64,000 bases of DNA from Oceanospirillum sanctuarii (GCF_002150805.1 NZ_MTBA01000007.1:1-64000); one strand, 5' to 3'. Counted from the stretch's first letter, positions 52,586 to 61,268 are shown. Numbers and translations are program-made. Notes: generated from the letters alone by a model not told the origin.

Positions 52586-54415
52586 CTACTCTTCACCCAA
52601 AAAGCCACCAGTCTGGTGCGCCCAAAGCTGAGCGTAGATACCATCCTGCCGGATCAGCTCAGCATGGCTGCCCTGTTCCACAATCTCGCCTTTATCCAGT
52701 ACCACCAGACGATCAAGGGCGGCGATGGTGGAGAGGCGGTGGGCGATAGCGATCACGGTTTTGCCTTCCATCAGGGTGTAGAGGCTGGCCTGAATGGCGG
52801 CTTCCACTTCGGAATCCAGTGCGGAGGTGGCTTCATCCAGCAGCAGAATCGGCGCATCTTTCAGCAGCACCCGGGCGATGGCGATACGCTGGCGCTGACC
52901 ACCGGAGAGCTTTACGCCCCGTTCACCCACATGGGCATCGTAACCTTTGCGGCCGTTCGGGTCGGTAAGTCCCAGAATAAACTCATGGGCTTCGGCCTTC
53001 TTGGCCGCAGCGATCATCTCTTCTTCGGTGGCATCCGGGCGGCCGTAGAGAATGTTATCCCGCACGGAGCGGTGCAGCAGAGAGGTATCCTGCGTCACCA
53101 TACCGATCTGGGCGCGCAGGCTATCCTGAGTCACTTCACGCACATCCTGACCATCCACTTTGATCTGGCCTGACTCCACATCGAAGAAGCGCATCAGCAG
53201 GTTTACCAATGTCGATTTACCGGCACCGGAACGGCCGACTAGACCGACTTTTTCACCGGGCTGAATATTCAGATTCAGCTGCGGGATCACAGGTTTGTCT
53301 TCGCCGTAGTGGAAGATCACATCCTGATAATCGATGCCGCCTTTATCCACGGTTAGCTGTTTGGCTTCCGGTTCGTCCTGCACCTGCAGTGGCTTGGACA
53401 GGGTGTTCATGCCATCGACAGCGGTACCGATATTCTCGAACAGCGCGCTGATCTCCCACATTACCCAGTGGGACATGCCGTTAAGACGCAGCGCCAGCGC
53501 AATAGAGATAGCAATCGCGCCCACGCCCACCAGCTCTTCCATCCACAGCCAGATCGACAGTGCGGCAATGGAGAAGGCCAGCAGGTGGTTGATGCCCTGC
53601 ACGCAGAAGTTCAGCCAGGTCACCAGACGCATCTGTACGTACACGGTGTCCATAAACTGATCCATCCCTTCGCGGGCAAAATCCGCTTCACGATTGGTAT
53701 GGGAGAAAAGTTTTACCGTGGCGATATTGGTGTAGGAGTCGACAATACGACCGCTCATGATGGAGCGCGCATCCGCCTGCTCGGTGGAGATCGCCTTCAG
53801 TTTAGGCACGAAATAAACCTGAATGGCGATATAGAGAACCAGCCAGACCAGTACCGGCATCATCAGACGCCAGTCCGCCTGTGCCACCAGTACCAGCATG
53901 GCGATAAAGGAGACCGCGATATAAACCAGCACGTTCAGCAGCTTCATGACCGATTCGCGTACGGCAAGTGCGGTCTGCATCACCTTGGTGGCGATACGGC
54001 CGGCAAAATCGTTGGAGTAGAAAGAAACACTCTGCTTCAGCAGATAGCGGTGTGCCTGCCAGCGGATCGCCATCGGGAAGTTACCCAAAAGACTCTGATG
54101 CACAACCAGAGAGTGCAGCAACCCGGTTAGCGGCAGCGCAACCAAAGGCACCAGCGCCATCCAGAACAGCGTTGAGGCTTCCTTCTCCAGAAAGGTTTTC
54201 GGATCCTGTGCCGACAGCCAGTCCACCAGCTGACCCATAAAGCCAAACAGGGTCACTTCAAGCACCGCAACACCTGCAGTCAGTACCGCCATCAGAATCA
54301 GCGGCAGACCCATGCCTTTGGTGTAATGCAGTACAAACTGCAGCAGTTTTGCCGGTGGTTGTTGGGGCTCTTCCTTGGGAAAAGCGGCAATCAGGCGTTC
54401 GAAAAATGCAAACAT
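52586..54415 (-). CDS. ABC exporter, fused membrane and ATPase domains
   Basis: 609 residues from ATG 54415; an upstream TTG would add 27 residues without membrane character. A six-helix membrane domain (about 30-330), then an ATPase: LVGRSGAGKSTLVNLL, KLSGGQRQRIAIARVLL, ILLLDEATSALD, AIAHRLSTI. MsbA/type IV exporter family. Substrate unknown (lipid or drug). Confidence 0.9.
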   Translation of the reverse strand: MFAFFERLIAAFPKEEPQQPPAKLLQFVLHYTKGMGLPLILMAVLTAGVAVLEVTLFGFMGQLVDWLSAQDPKTFLEKEASTLFWMALVPLVALPLTGLLHSLVVHQSLLGNFPMAIRWQAHRYLLKQSVSFYSNDFAGRIATKVMQTALAVRESVMKLLNVLVYIAVSFIAMLVLVAQADWRLMMPVLVWLVLYIAIQVYFVPKLKAISTEQADARSIMSGRIVDSYTNIATVKLFSHTNREADFAREGMDQFMDTVYVQMRLVTWLNFCVQGINHLLAFSIAALSIWLWMEELVGVGAIAISIALALRLNGMSHWVMWEISALFENIGTAVDGMNTLSKPLQVQDEPEAKQLTVDKGGIDYQDVIFHYGEDKPVIPQLNLNIQPGEKVGLVGRSGAGKSTLVNLLMRFFDVESGQIKVDGQDVREVTQDSLRAQIGMVTQDTSLLHRSVRDNILYGRPDATEEEMIAAAKKAEAHEFILGLTDPNGRKGYDAHVGERGVKLSGGQRQRIAIARVLLKDAPILLLDEATSALDSEVEAAIQASLYTLMEGKTVIAIAHRLSTIAALDRLVVLDKGEIVEQGSHAELIRQDGIYAQLWAHQTGGFLGEE

Positions 54416-54818
54416 AGCCGTACTCGTATTGAACTGTCTGTTGGATTCTTTTTGAGTCGTCGCCGACACAGGAGGGAGGCGAGAATGATAGAGCAATCAC
54501 ACAGACATACCAGCCTAAAAAGGTGAATCCTTTTGCCTGAAAGTCAGAAAAATTAATCGGTACGGCTTCTGAAAGCGCATGGCAAAAATGCGGTACAGCT
54601 AAACTGGGTGGTTGAGAGAAAAAGCGAAAAAAGATTCGATTAAGACTTTTGTCTCAGGCTCACTTCTGTATAATGCGCGGCCGTTATAGCCGAAGGCAGA
54701 ACTGAACAGCCATGGGCGCTGCAGGGTAAATGATGACTTATCAACAGCCCCGCAAGCGATACCTGTTATGCACAACCTGATCAGGTTAGCCGAGTTCTTT
54801 CTGTCCGGTACAAGTTCA
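54416..54818 (+). other. Long leader region upstream of the riboswitch
   Basis: 403 bp. A TATAAT at 54669-54674 probably starts a leader of about 140 nt before the riboswitch; the -35 is poor. The leader holds a possible 16-codon ORF (54730-54780) and a perfect 14-bp palindrome AACCTGATCAGGTT (54774-54787). The stretch 54416-54660 shows nothing clear. Confidence 0.5.
54730..54780 (+). CDS. Possible leader peptide upstream of yhhQ
   Basis: Starts ATGATG with AGGG upstream; product MMTYQQPRKRYLLCTT, with two tyrosine codons (TAT, TAC). Tyrosine tRNA is one of the queuosine-modified tRNAs, so a link to queuosine supply is conceivable, but chance is as likely. Confidence 0.25.
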   Translation: MMTYQQPRKRYLLCTT

Positions 54819-54852
54819 CTTGGGTTCCCTCACCCCAACTAATAAAAAGGTG
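54819..54852 (+). promoter_or_regulatory. preQ1-I riboswitch
   Basis: TTGGG (54820-54824) pairs with CCCAA (54834-54838); loop TTCCCTC; an A-rich tail CTAATAAAAAGGTG (54839-54852). The loop CCT can pair with the AGG at the tail end, which is the ribosome site of yhhQ (pseudoknot hiding the ribosome site). Order, lengths and the AC(U/A)AA-type tail match preQ1-I aptamers. Binding of preQ1 should switch off translation of the transporter. Confidence 0.8.
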
Positions 54853-54858
54853 TCACTG

Positions 54859-55527
54859 ATGAGTGCATTCACATCTGCTCAACAGCGCAAAGCGCTGACC
54901 TGGCTGGTGGGTTTCCACCTGCTGATCATTACCTCAAGTAACTATCTGGTGCAGCTGCCGTTCACCCTGTTTGGTTTTCACACCACCTGGGGTGCGTTCA
55001 GTTTTCCCTTTATCTTTCTGGCAACTGACTTAACCGTCCGCATCTTTGGTGCTCAGATGGCACGTAAGATCATCTTCAAAGTGATGCTGCCTGCGCTGCT
55101 GGTCTCTTATGGTTTGTCGGTACTCTTCTTTGAAGGCGCGTTTCAGGGCTTTGCTCAGCTGACCGAGTTCAACCTGTTTGTTGCCCGAATCGCCATCGCA
55201 AGCTTTATGGCTTATGTGCTGGGACAGATTCTGGACGTTCACGTTTTCAATCGCCTGCGTCAGGCGGGCCCTTGGTGGGTGGCACCAACCCTGTCCACCA
55301 TTCTGGGTAACGCATTGGATACACTGGCCTTCTTCGCCATCGCCTTCTACAACAGCCCGGACGCCTTTATGGCTGAGCACTGGACTGAGATCGCCATGGT
55401 GGATTACGTGTTCAAGATCCTGATCTCCCTATTCCTGTTTGTGCCTATGTACGGCGTACTGCTGAATTACCTCAGCGGTAAACTGACTCAGGTACGTGAC
55501 GAGCTGAAAACACAGCAGGCGCTTTAA
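54859..55527 (+). CDS. yhhQ: Queuosine precursor transporter YhhQ
   Basis: 222 residues from ATG 54859. Six or so membrane helices. Seen: QQRKALTWLVGFHLLIITSSNYLVQLPF, FGFHTTWGAFSFPFIFLATDLTVRIFGA and ILGNALDTLAFF, all conserved in YhhQ. Imports preQ0/preQ1 for queuosine tRNA modification. Ribosome site AAAAAGGTG lies in the riboswitch. Terminator at 55565-55602. Confidence 0.95.
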   Translation: MSAFTSAQQRKALTWLVGFHLLIITSSNYLVQLPFTLFGFHTTWGAFSFPFIFLATDLTVRIFGAQMARKIIFKVMLPALLVSYGLSVLFFEGAFQGFAQLTEFNLFVARIAIASFMAYVLGQILDVHVFNRLRQAGPWWVAPTLSTILGNALDTLAFFAIAFYNSPDAFMAEHWTEIAMVDYVFKILISLFLFVPMYGVLLNYLSGKLTQVRDELKTQQAL

Positions 55528-55564
55528 GTACCCGTTACTTACAGCGAAAGAACTGAGGGGTTCT

Positions 55565-55602
55565 AAAAGCGGCTTAACGCAAGTTAAGCCGCTTTTTTTT
55601 GT
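55565..55602 (+). terminator. Rho-independent terminator
   Basis: AAAGCGGCTTAAC, GCAA, GTTAAGCCGCTTT, TTTTT. Confidence 0.9.
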
Positions 55603-55714
55603 GGTTTGGGAATGGTGGAGGATCGGTTTTTGGATCTGCTAATTACCTTCACCTCTCCACTGGCTAGGTTAAAATGCCTGAACACCTCAAGGCACTGTCA
55701 CTAAGGACATAACT

Positions 55715-56110
55715 ATGCCCGATATTCTGTTAGTACTTTTCATCGTTTCGCTGTTGCCGATTGTTCTGGCCGGAGTGGCTATTCACTTTCGTGTGGCTGA
55801 ATTAGGTAAGTTTGATAACCACAACCCAAGGATGCAGCAGGCGGCGGTCACCGGAGCTGGTGCGCGGGTCGTGGCAGCCCAGAAAAATGCCTGGGAAGCA
55901 CTTCTGGTATTTGCCGTTGTGACCCTGATCGCGGTGGCTTCTCCGTTGGATCTGAACTCCCTTACGGTGCCTGCTTACCTGTTCCTGGCTGCCCGAATCC
56001 TGCACTCCATTTTTTATATCGCTAACTTTGCTATGCCACGTAGTTTGGCTTTTGCCGCAGGCTGGTTTTCCTGTGTTTATGTTTTCTGGCTGGCCTATTC
56101 AGCGTTTTGA
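55715..56110 (+). CDS. MAPEG-family membrane protein
   Basis: 131 residues with four helices. Seen: DNHNPRMQQAAVTGAGARVVAAQKNAWEALLVFA and ARILHSIFYIANFAMPRSLAFAAGW, typical of the MAPEG (membrane glutathione-transferase/eicosanoid) family in bacteria. Substrate unknown. Confidence 0.85.
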   Translation: MPDILLVLFIVSLLPIVLAGVAIHFRVAELGKFDNHNPRMQQAAVTGAGARVVAAQKNAWEALLVFAVVTLIAVASPLDLNSLTVPAYLFLAARILHSIFYIANFAMPRSLAFAAGWFSCVYVFWLAYSAF

Positions 56111-56260
56111 GGCCTCTGATATGGCCTATAGAATTAAAATTCGAAAATAGCTAAAACCTATCAGCCCCATCGAAACTATCGAGTGTCGCAAATAAGAAGC
56201 TTTATCAATAATACACTTGTATTCAATGATAGCTCCGGTTCACCGGGCAAGGCGGGCGAC

Positions 56261-56653
56261 ATGAAAAAGGCACTGAATTTTGCGGCGATTCACTTCACGA
56301 TTGCGTTCACCGTGGCGTTTGTGCTGACCGGTGACATCATCATCGGTAGTTTAATTGCTTTGCTGGAACCGGCTGTTAACACGGTTGCTTTCTACTTCCA
56401 CGAAAAGGTCTGGAGCCGTTTTCAGATGTTAAAGCTGGCAGCATCAGCCCGTATCAAAACCGGTAGTTTTGCCGTGGTTCACTTTGGCGTAGCTTTCACT
56501 GTGGGTTACCTGTTGTCCGGTGACTTTTTGGTGGGTGGTTTGGTTGCTGCTGTGGAGCCTTGTTTTAATACCGTGGCCTACTACTTCTTTGAGCGTAACT
56601 GGCAGCGTAAATGTCACCAGAGCCAACTTCAGAGCCCGGAACTGGCTTTCTGA
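56261..56653 (+). CDS. Double DUF2061 membrane protein
   Basis: 130 residues from ATG 56261 (GTG 56183 would add 26). Two DUF2061 units, each FAxxHFxxAFTVxxxLxGD, then LLEPAVNTVAFYFHEKVW or VEPCFNTVAYYFFERNW. Two helix pairs, inner membrane. Function unknown. Confidence 0.85.
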   Translation: MKKALNFAAIHFTIAFTVAFVLTGDIIIGSLIALLEPAVNTVAFYFHEKVWSRFQMLKLAASARIKTGSFAVVHFGVAFTVGYLLSGDFLVGGLVAAVEPCFNTVAYYFFERNWQRKCHQSQLQSPELAF

Positions 56654-56702
56654 TTGCTCGGTTTTCACTCTTTCTTTCCATCTCCCTCGGTTTGTTTTGG
56701 CG

Positions 56703-56738
56703 CACCCTAAGCGAGCATTTCTGGTCTCGCTTAGGGTG
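56703..56738. repeat. Perfect hairpin between convergent genes
   Basis: CACCCTAAGCGAG, ten-base loop, CTCGCTTAGGGTG: 13 perfect pairs. No T tract on either side, so not a textbook terminator. Lies between DUF2061 and VOC genes. Confidence 0.7.
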
Positions 56739-56783
56739 TCTACTGGTAGGTAGAATTTGCCGAATAAACCGCTTTTCAATGTG

Positions 56784-57251
56784 TTACCGATAGACGGCTT
56801 TACTGAAGGCTTCCGCTTCTTCTGTGACAGATTTTGGTGCGGCATTGCGCTCTTCCGGCAGGTCGCTCAGGTATTGCACAAACTCGATTTCGTAACCATC
56901 CGGGTCGAGAAAGTAGACATTGCGTCGGTGAGGTTCATCAGCGCCATCTTTACTGATCTCGAAACCAGCCTCTGCTAGCCGTGCGATGACGGCATCGATA
57001 TTTGAGGTCACAAAGGCTATATGAGCCAGCCCCAGTTCGTGTCCGGTCAGATTCCTGTTCTGACCGGTGCCGGAGTCATTCAGTGCCAGATACTGATAAT
57101 CATCGCCGTAGTGCAGCCAGTTTCTGATCTTGCCATACCAGTTACTTTCGCCTTTAGCGCGAACTTTCCATTGGGGAAATGCCGCCCGATAAAACTTCAG
57201 TGATGCCACTAAATCGGTAACGACCAAATTAACGTGTTCTAAGTGAATCAT
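56784..57251 (-). CDS. VOC-family (glyoxalase/dioxygenase fold) protein
   Basis: 155 residues. Seen: IHLEHVNLVVTDLVASLKFYRAAFPQW, LGLAHIAFVTSNIDAVIARL and NVYFLDPDGYEIEFVQYL, giving the metal ligands His, His, Glu of VOC enzymes. A SoxR box lies 47 bp upstream, so redox-active compounds should induce it; it may detoxify such compounds. Confidence 0.88.
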   Translation of the reverse strand: MIHLEHVNLVVTDLVASLKFYRAAFPQWKVRAKGESNWYGKIRNWLHYGDDYQYLALNDSGTGQNRNLTGHELGLAHIAFVTSNIDAVIARLAEAGFEISKDGADEPHRRNVYFLDPDGYEIEFVQYLSDLPEERNAAPKSVTEEAEAFSKAVYR

Positions 57252-57297
57252 CTTCTGCTTCCTTCTTTTGATCTGTCTTGTTTTGTAGAATGAGTGC

Positions 57298-57328
57298 AGC
57301 TTAAAACCTCAAGTTAGGTTGAGGTAAA
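57298..57328 (-). promoter_or_regulatory. SoxR box and promoter
   Basis: CCTCAAGTTAGGTTGAGG (57307-57324) matches the SoxR consensus except in two positions at the right arm. On the minus strand TTTACC (57328-57323) is a -35 and TAAGCT the -10, 19 bp apart, the SoxR-activated spacing. It drives the VOC gene and lies upstream of soxR on the other side. Confidence 0.85.
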
Positions 57329-57444
57329 GACCCTGTTTCAACTTTTTTCCTTTTAGTTTTCGGTTTGTGCTTGAGGTTGAAGTTGGAGTGGTAGCTGCAG
57401 CTGCAGGGGGCGTTACAGAGGAAAAAGCAACAGGAGGAATCAAT

Positions 57445-57900
57445 ATGACGACTCGGGATAACTGGTCGGTAGGGCGGGTGGCAGAGCGCTCCGGGGTTAA
57501 GGTCAGCACGCTGCATTTTTATGAGCAGCGGGGGCTGATCAGCAGCCATCGCAACCCCGGCAATCAGCGAAGATACACACCGGATGTGCTGCGTCGTATC
57601 TCTGTTATCAAGGCGGCGCAGAAGCTGGGTATCACCTTAAGTGAGATCGAGCAGGCGTTTTCGACTCTGCCGGATAACCGAACACCCACCCAGAAGGATT
57701 GGGAGCGACTCTCCGCCGGTTGGCAGGAGAAACTCGACCAGCGCATTCGCTATCTGGAACGGCTGCGGGATCACATGACAGGCTGTATCGGTTGCGGTTG
57801 CCTCTCGATGAAAAGCTGTCCGTTGTACAATGCCGGGGATGAGTTAGCCTCAGAAGGGGCGGGGCCTGTGATTCTGGATCGCAACGGTGTTCCCGATTGA
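57445..57900 (+). CDS. soxR: Redox-sensitive regulator SoxR
   Basis: 151 residues from ATG 57445 with GGAGG upstream. HTH WSVGRVAERSGVKVSTLHFYEQRGLI and the [2Fe-2S] cysteine motif CIGCGCLSMKSC. Senses redox-cycling compounds. No soxS is adjacent. Confidence 0.96.
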   Translation: MTTRDNWSVGRVAERSGVKVSTLHFYEQRGLISSHRNPGNQRRYTPDVLRRISVIKAAQKLGITLSEIEQAFSTLPDNRTPTQKDWERLSAGWQEKLDQRIRYLERLRDHMTGCIGCGCLSMKSCPLYNAGDELASEGAGPVILDRNGVPD

Positions 57901-57947
57901 GATTCAGGTGTTAGCACGTCGACATTAATAAGGTAAAGGGTGAAAAA

Positions 57948-58550
57948 ATGCAGGCCATTGAACAGGTTTTAAGTTTTATTGTTGAGATCGAAAAACTGAA
58001 AGACGTTTACCGCAAAACAAAGCCTGTGGGTCTGGATCGGTTTGAGAATTCCGCCGAGCACAGCTGGCATGTTTGTCTGTCAGCACTGATGCTGAAAGAG
58101 TTTGCCAACGAACCTGTGAACATCGACCGGGTGATCAAGATGCTGCTGATCCATGACCTGGGTGAGATCGATGCGGGAGATACCATTATCTACGCCAGTG
58201 AAACGCCGGAGCTGAAAGATGAAGAAGCCGAAGGCGTTGCCCGTCTGTTAGCGCTTTTGCCTGAAGGGCAGGGGGACGAATATATGCAGCTCTGGTATGA
58301 GTTTGAAGCCGGTGAAACACCCGATGCCCGCTACGCCAAGGCGATAGATCGGGTGCCCCCTTTGCTGCATAACCTGCACGGTAAAGGTGAGAATCATGGC
58401 CACAGCTGGCGCACGCACAATATCAGCCGTGAGCAGGTTCTGGGGCTGAATTCCCGAATAGACAAGGGCAGTAGCGAACTCTGGCAAACCCTGAAAGGTC
58501 AGCTGGAAGAGGCCTTTGATTCCGGTATTCTCAATCGTGATGCCAAATAA
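57948..58550 (+). CDS. HD-domain phosphohydrolase (HDDC2/YfbR-like)
   Basis: 200 residues. Seen: FENSAEHSWHVCLSALML, LLIHDLGEIDAGDTI, and NHGHSWRTHNI, metal residues of the HD family; members act on nucleotides (5'-deoxynucleotidases) or similar. Starts 48 bp after soxR. Confidence 0.85.
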   Translation: MQAIEQVLSFIVEIEKLKDVYRKTKPVGLDRFENSAEHSWHVCLSALMLKEFANEPVNIDRVIKMLLIHDLGEIDAGDTIIYASETPELKDEEAEGVARLLALLPEGQGDEYMQLWYEFEAGETPDARYAKAIDRVPPLLHNLHGKGENHGHSWRTHNISREQVLGLNSRIDKGSSELWQTLKGQLEEAFDSGILNRDAK

Positions 58551-58590
58551 ACAGCGGTCTGAAACAACACGCTGCTACGAATTACAAACA

Positions 58591-58621
58591 GCTACTAACA
58601 ACAAACTGCTACTAACAACAA
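58591..58621 (+). repeat. 14-bp direct repeat upstream of the methyltransferase
   Basis: GCTACTAACAACAA at 58591-58604 and 58608-58621. Short leader repeat next to the ribosome site ACGAGGA. Confidence 0.8.
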
Positions 58622-58638
58622 GAAACGAGGACGACGCC

Positions 58639-59223
58639 ATGAGTGGTAACGAATGGGATGATTACGCAGAAGGCTGGGACAGCGACAGTTCTGTCGATGC
58701 CTATGCCGAGCAGGCTTTTAACGGCCTGAAGGCTCTGGGTGATCTGAGTGGCCTAAAGGTCTTTGATTTCGGCTGCGGCACAGGTTCTCTTACCAAACGG
58801 ATGAGCCCTCTGGCGGATCAGATCGTGGCGCTGGATGCGTCCTCTGAGATGGTACGTTTTCTGGATCAGAAGCAGCTGGCCAATGTGGAAAGCCATGCCG
58901 CCTTTTTGACGAAAGAGCTGCTGCAGCAACATCCCGAATGGTTGGGCAGCTTTGACCGGGTAACGGCTTCTTCGGTCTGCAGCTTTCTGCCGGACTACGA
59001 CGACACGCTCGCGTTGTTAAAAAAACTGCTCAAACCCGGTGGTCTTCTGGTGCAGTGGGACTGGCTGGCGGAAGATGACGCAACCCCGATGGGTTTTACC
59101 CTGAGTCGTGTTGAACAGGCCTTAACAGATCAGGGCTTCAAGGAATGTCAGGTGAGCAAGGCGTTTGATTTCGAAAGCCCCAAGGGCACTCTGCCGGTAC
59201 TGATGGCGGTGGCGAAGGCCTGA
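58639..59223 (+). CDS. SAM-dependent methyltransferase
   Basis: 194 residues from ATG 58639. Class I fold: KVFDFGCGTGSLTKRM (motif I), VALDASSEMVRFL, ASSVCSFLPDY, LLKPGGLLVQWDW. Substrate unknown. Upstream repeat is noted separately; an in-frame upstream TTG or ATG would add about 41 unlikely residues. Confidence 0.85.
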   Translation: MSGNEWDDYAEGWDSDSSVDAYAEQAFNGLKALGDLSGLKVFDFGCGTGSLTKRMSPLADQIVALDASSEMVRFLDQKQLANVESHAAFLTKELLQQHPEWLGSFDRVTASSVCSFLPDYDDTLALLKKLLKPGGLLVQWDWLAEDDATPMGFTLSRVEQALTDQGFKECQVSKAFDFESPKGTLPVLMAVAKA

Positions 59224-59235
59224 TAAAAGCGATCA

Positions 59236-59559
59236 ATGATGACTAAAGCATTATTACTGAAAGATCTGCCGGGGCTTGGGCCTAAGTCCCAACAGATGTT
59301 GGTTGAAGCCGGTATCGATTCGGTTGAGACCCTGAGAACCCTTGGCCCTATTGCGGCTTTTATGCAGGTTAAACGATATCAGGCACAGCTTGATCCCCCG
59401 AAAAATGCCAGCCTGAATCTTTTGTATGCTCTGGTGGGGGCGGTTGAAGGCGAGCATTGGCTGAGTGTTGCTCAGGAGCAGAAGGCTCAGCTGATTATGC
59501 AGCTGGAGGGTTACGCTGAACTGGAAAAACTGTTTCAGCAAGAGGGTAAAAAGCTCTGA
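59236..59559 (+). CDS. TfoX C-terminal-domain protein
   Basis: 107 residues. Seen: DLPGLGPKSQQMLVEAGIDSVETLRTLGPIAAF and NLLYALVGAVEGEHW, the TfoX/Sxy C-terminal domain standing alone, without the N-terminal regulator domain. Possibly a DNA-interaction module; competence role not shown. ATG 59239 is the next start. Confidence 0.85.
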   Translation: MMTKALLLKDLPGLGPKSQQMLVEAGIDSVETLRTLGPIAAFMQVKRYQAQLDPPKNASLNLLYALVGAVEGEHWLSVAQEQKAQLIMQLEGYAELEKLFQQEGKKL

Positions 59560-59665
59560 CAGGCGTGCAGCTTCGTAAAGCTTTGCGTAGCTAAATGACT
59601 TTTTATGGCCTTGTATTTATGACCGGCTTTTAACGCCCTGTGCTGAAAAGAGAACTAACTGAAAT

Positions 59666-60229
59666 ATGAAAATCCTGACGAGCCTGAAAGCCTGGCTATT
59701 ACTGAGCCTGGTTACGCTAACCGCCTGTACCGGCATGCCGGAGAAGGTCACTCCGGTCTCCGGTTTCGAGCTGGATCGCTATCTTGGCAAATGGTACGAG
59801 ATCGCCCGGCTGGATCACTCCTTTGAGCGAGGCTTAAGTCATATCAGTGCCAGCTATTCTCTGCGGGATGATGGCGGTGTGCGGGTGATCAATCAGGGTT
59901 TTAATACCGAAGATGGCGAGTGGCAACAGGCGGAAGGTAAAGCGTATTTTGTTGAATCTGCTGATCAGGGTTACCTGAAAGTCTCCTTCTTTGGTCCTTT
60001 CTACGGCTCCTATATCGTCTTTGAACTGGATCAGGACAATTATCAGTACGCCTTTATCTCAGGGCCGGATACCGATTATCTCTGGTTACTGGCGCGCACG
60101 CCGGAAGTGTCTGATGAACTGAAACAGCGCTTTATTACCGAGGCGGCCAAACGAGGATTTGCTACCGATGAGCTGATCTTTCCGGATCAACAGGCAGCGA
60201 CCCGTCCTGCCGGTGAGCCGGTTCAATAG
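59666..60229 (+). CDS. blc: Outer-membrane lipocalin
   Basis: 187 residues. Lipoprotein signal with LTAC lipobox (Cys at about 21), then LDRYLGKWYEIARLDHSFERGL, the lipocalin GxW motif, and YLWLLARTPEVSDELKQRF. Family Blc: outer-membrane lipocalin binding lysophospholipids or fatty acids. Confidence 0.93.
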   Translation: MKILTSLKAWLLLSLVTLTACTGMPEKVTPVSGFELDRYLGKWYEIARLDHSFERGLSHISASYSLRDDGGVRVINQGFNTEDGEWQQAEGKAYFVESADQGYLKVSFFGPFYGSYIVFELDQDNYQYAFISGPDTDYLWLLARTPEVSDELKQRFITEAAKRGFATDELIFPDQQAATRPAGEPVQ

Positions 60230-60259
60230 CCGGAGAATGGGTTTAATAGGGAGCGCATT

Positions 60260-60493
60260 ATGAGTTACACCACACCGAAAAATCAGATCAATCCTCGCAA
60301 GTTACTGCACAGTAAATGGACGGCGACAGAACCCCTTAATCGGGAAAAACACTTTCTGGTAACGGAGGTGGAGTTTGATGAAGAGGGCGTGGTGGTCCAC
60401 TGCGAACTGGAAGCGGTGATCTCCCACAATCTATACCCGATCAACTGGCGGGATCTGAAAGATGCCAGCCGCTGGAAACAGGGCTGGCAGTAA
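60260..60493 (+). CDS. TIGR02450 tryptophan-rich protein
   Basis: 77 residues: NPRKLLHSKWTATEPLNREKHFLVTEVEFDEEG and INWRDLKDASRWKQGWQ are the conserved parts. Small cytoplasmic family of unknown function. About 30 bp after blc. Confidence 0.88.
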   Translation: MSYTTPKNQINPRKLLHSKWTATEPLNREKHFLVTEVEFDEEGVVVHCELEAVISHNLYPINWRDLKDASRWKQGWQ

Positions 60494-60522
60494 TCCTTTA
60501 TTCGGGCGACAAACTCTCGCCA

Positions 60523-61077
60523 TTATCTGCCTTTCAATAGCTCAATGGCCTGCTCCGGCCCGGACATATCCTGCGCCACGTAGGCTTGCGTGATCACCCC
60601 TTCTTTCAGCAGACAGATCCTTTCCAATAACGTCTCATCCGGCTGATCGGCATAAGTGGCCATCTGCTGGCGAATCACTTGTTTGATGTCCGATTTATGC
60701 TGTCGGCAATATCGGCTGATCTCGCTTTCGGAATCCCGAAACTCTGCGGCTGTGTTGATAAAAAAGCAGCCACGAAACTCTCCCAAGACTTCTACACGGT
60801 CTTCAAACCAGCCTTTCAGGCTCTGAAACAGGTGCTCAACCAACTCCTGATTATTCTTCGCAGGTGCTATCTGTACCGTCAGCCATTGGCTAAAACGCTG
60901 GTTTCGGGTTTCCAGTGTGGCAAGTACCAGGGCTTCTTTACTGGTGAAGTGATGGTAGAGGGTTTTTTTCGCCACTCCTGAAACTTTAAGTACCTCATTG
61001 ATACCGATACTTTGCACACCCTCCTGATAGAAGAGCTCCAGTGCGGTTTCGATCAGTTGCTGACGTTTATCACTCAT
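60523..61077 (-). CDS. TetR-family repressor
   Basis: 184 residues. HTH: QEGVQSIGINEVLKVSGVAKKTLYHHFTSKEALV. A C-terminal ligand domain with a cysteine (CFFINTAAEF). Two mirrored operators at 61142-61191 lie between it and the divergent HPP gene. Confidence 0.9.
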   Translation of the reverse strand: MSDKRQQLIETALELFYQEGVQSIGINEVLKVSGVAKKTLYHHFTSKEALVLATLETRNQRFSQWLTVQIAPAKNNQELVEHLFQSLKGWFEDRVEVLGEFRGCFFINTAAEFRDSESEISRYCRQHKSDIKQVIRQQMATYADQPDETLLERICLLKEGVITQAYVAQDMSGPEQAIELLKGR

Positions 61078-61141
61078 AACGCTTCCGGTGTTTTGTTTTT
61101 ATTCCAATACCTTGTTCTTGTTGGCGCTCATATTGACAAGA

Positions 61142-61191
61142 GTAGACCGACTTGTCTACTCTTGCTTTTATGGGTAGACAGGTCGGTCTAC
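61142..61191. promoter_or_regulatory. Two palindromic TetR operators
   Basis: GTAGACCGACTTGTCTAC (61142-61159) and GTAGACAGGTCGGTCTAC (61174-61191). The second, reversed, matches the first in 17 of 18 positions; centres are 32 bp apart. A TTGACA at 61133-61138 on the plus strand overlaps, so binding would block the promoter of the HPP gene and possibly tetR. Confidence 0.85.
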
Positions 61192-61268
61192 TTGGTCGTG
61201 TGGCCGTTAGAAATACCGTGTTTATGCCGTGATGTTTGAGCGGCGATAAGGGATTAAAGGAGTCGATA

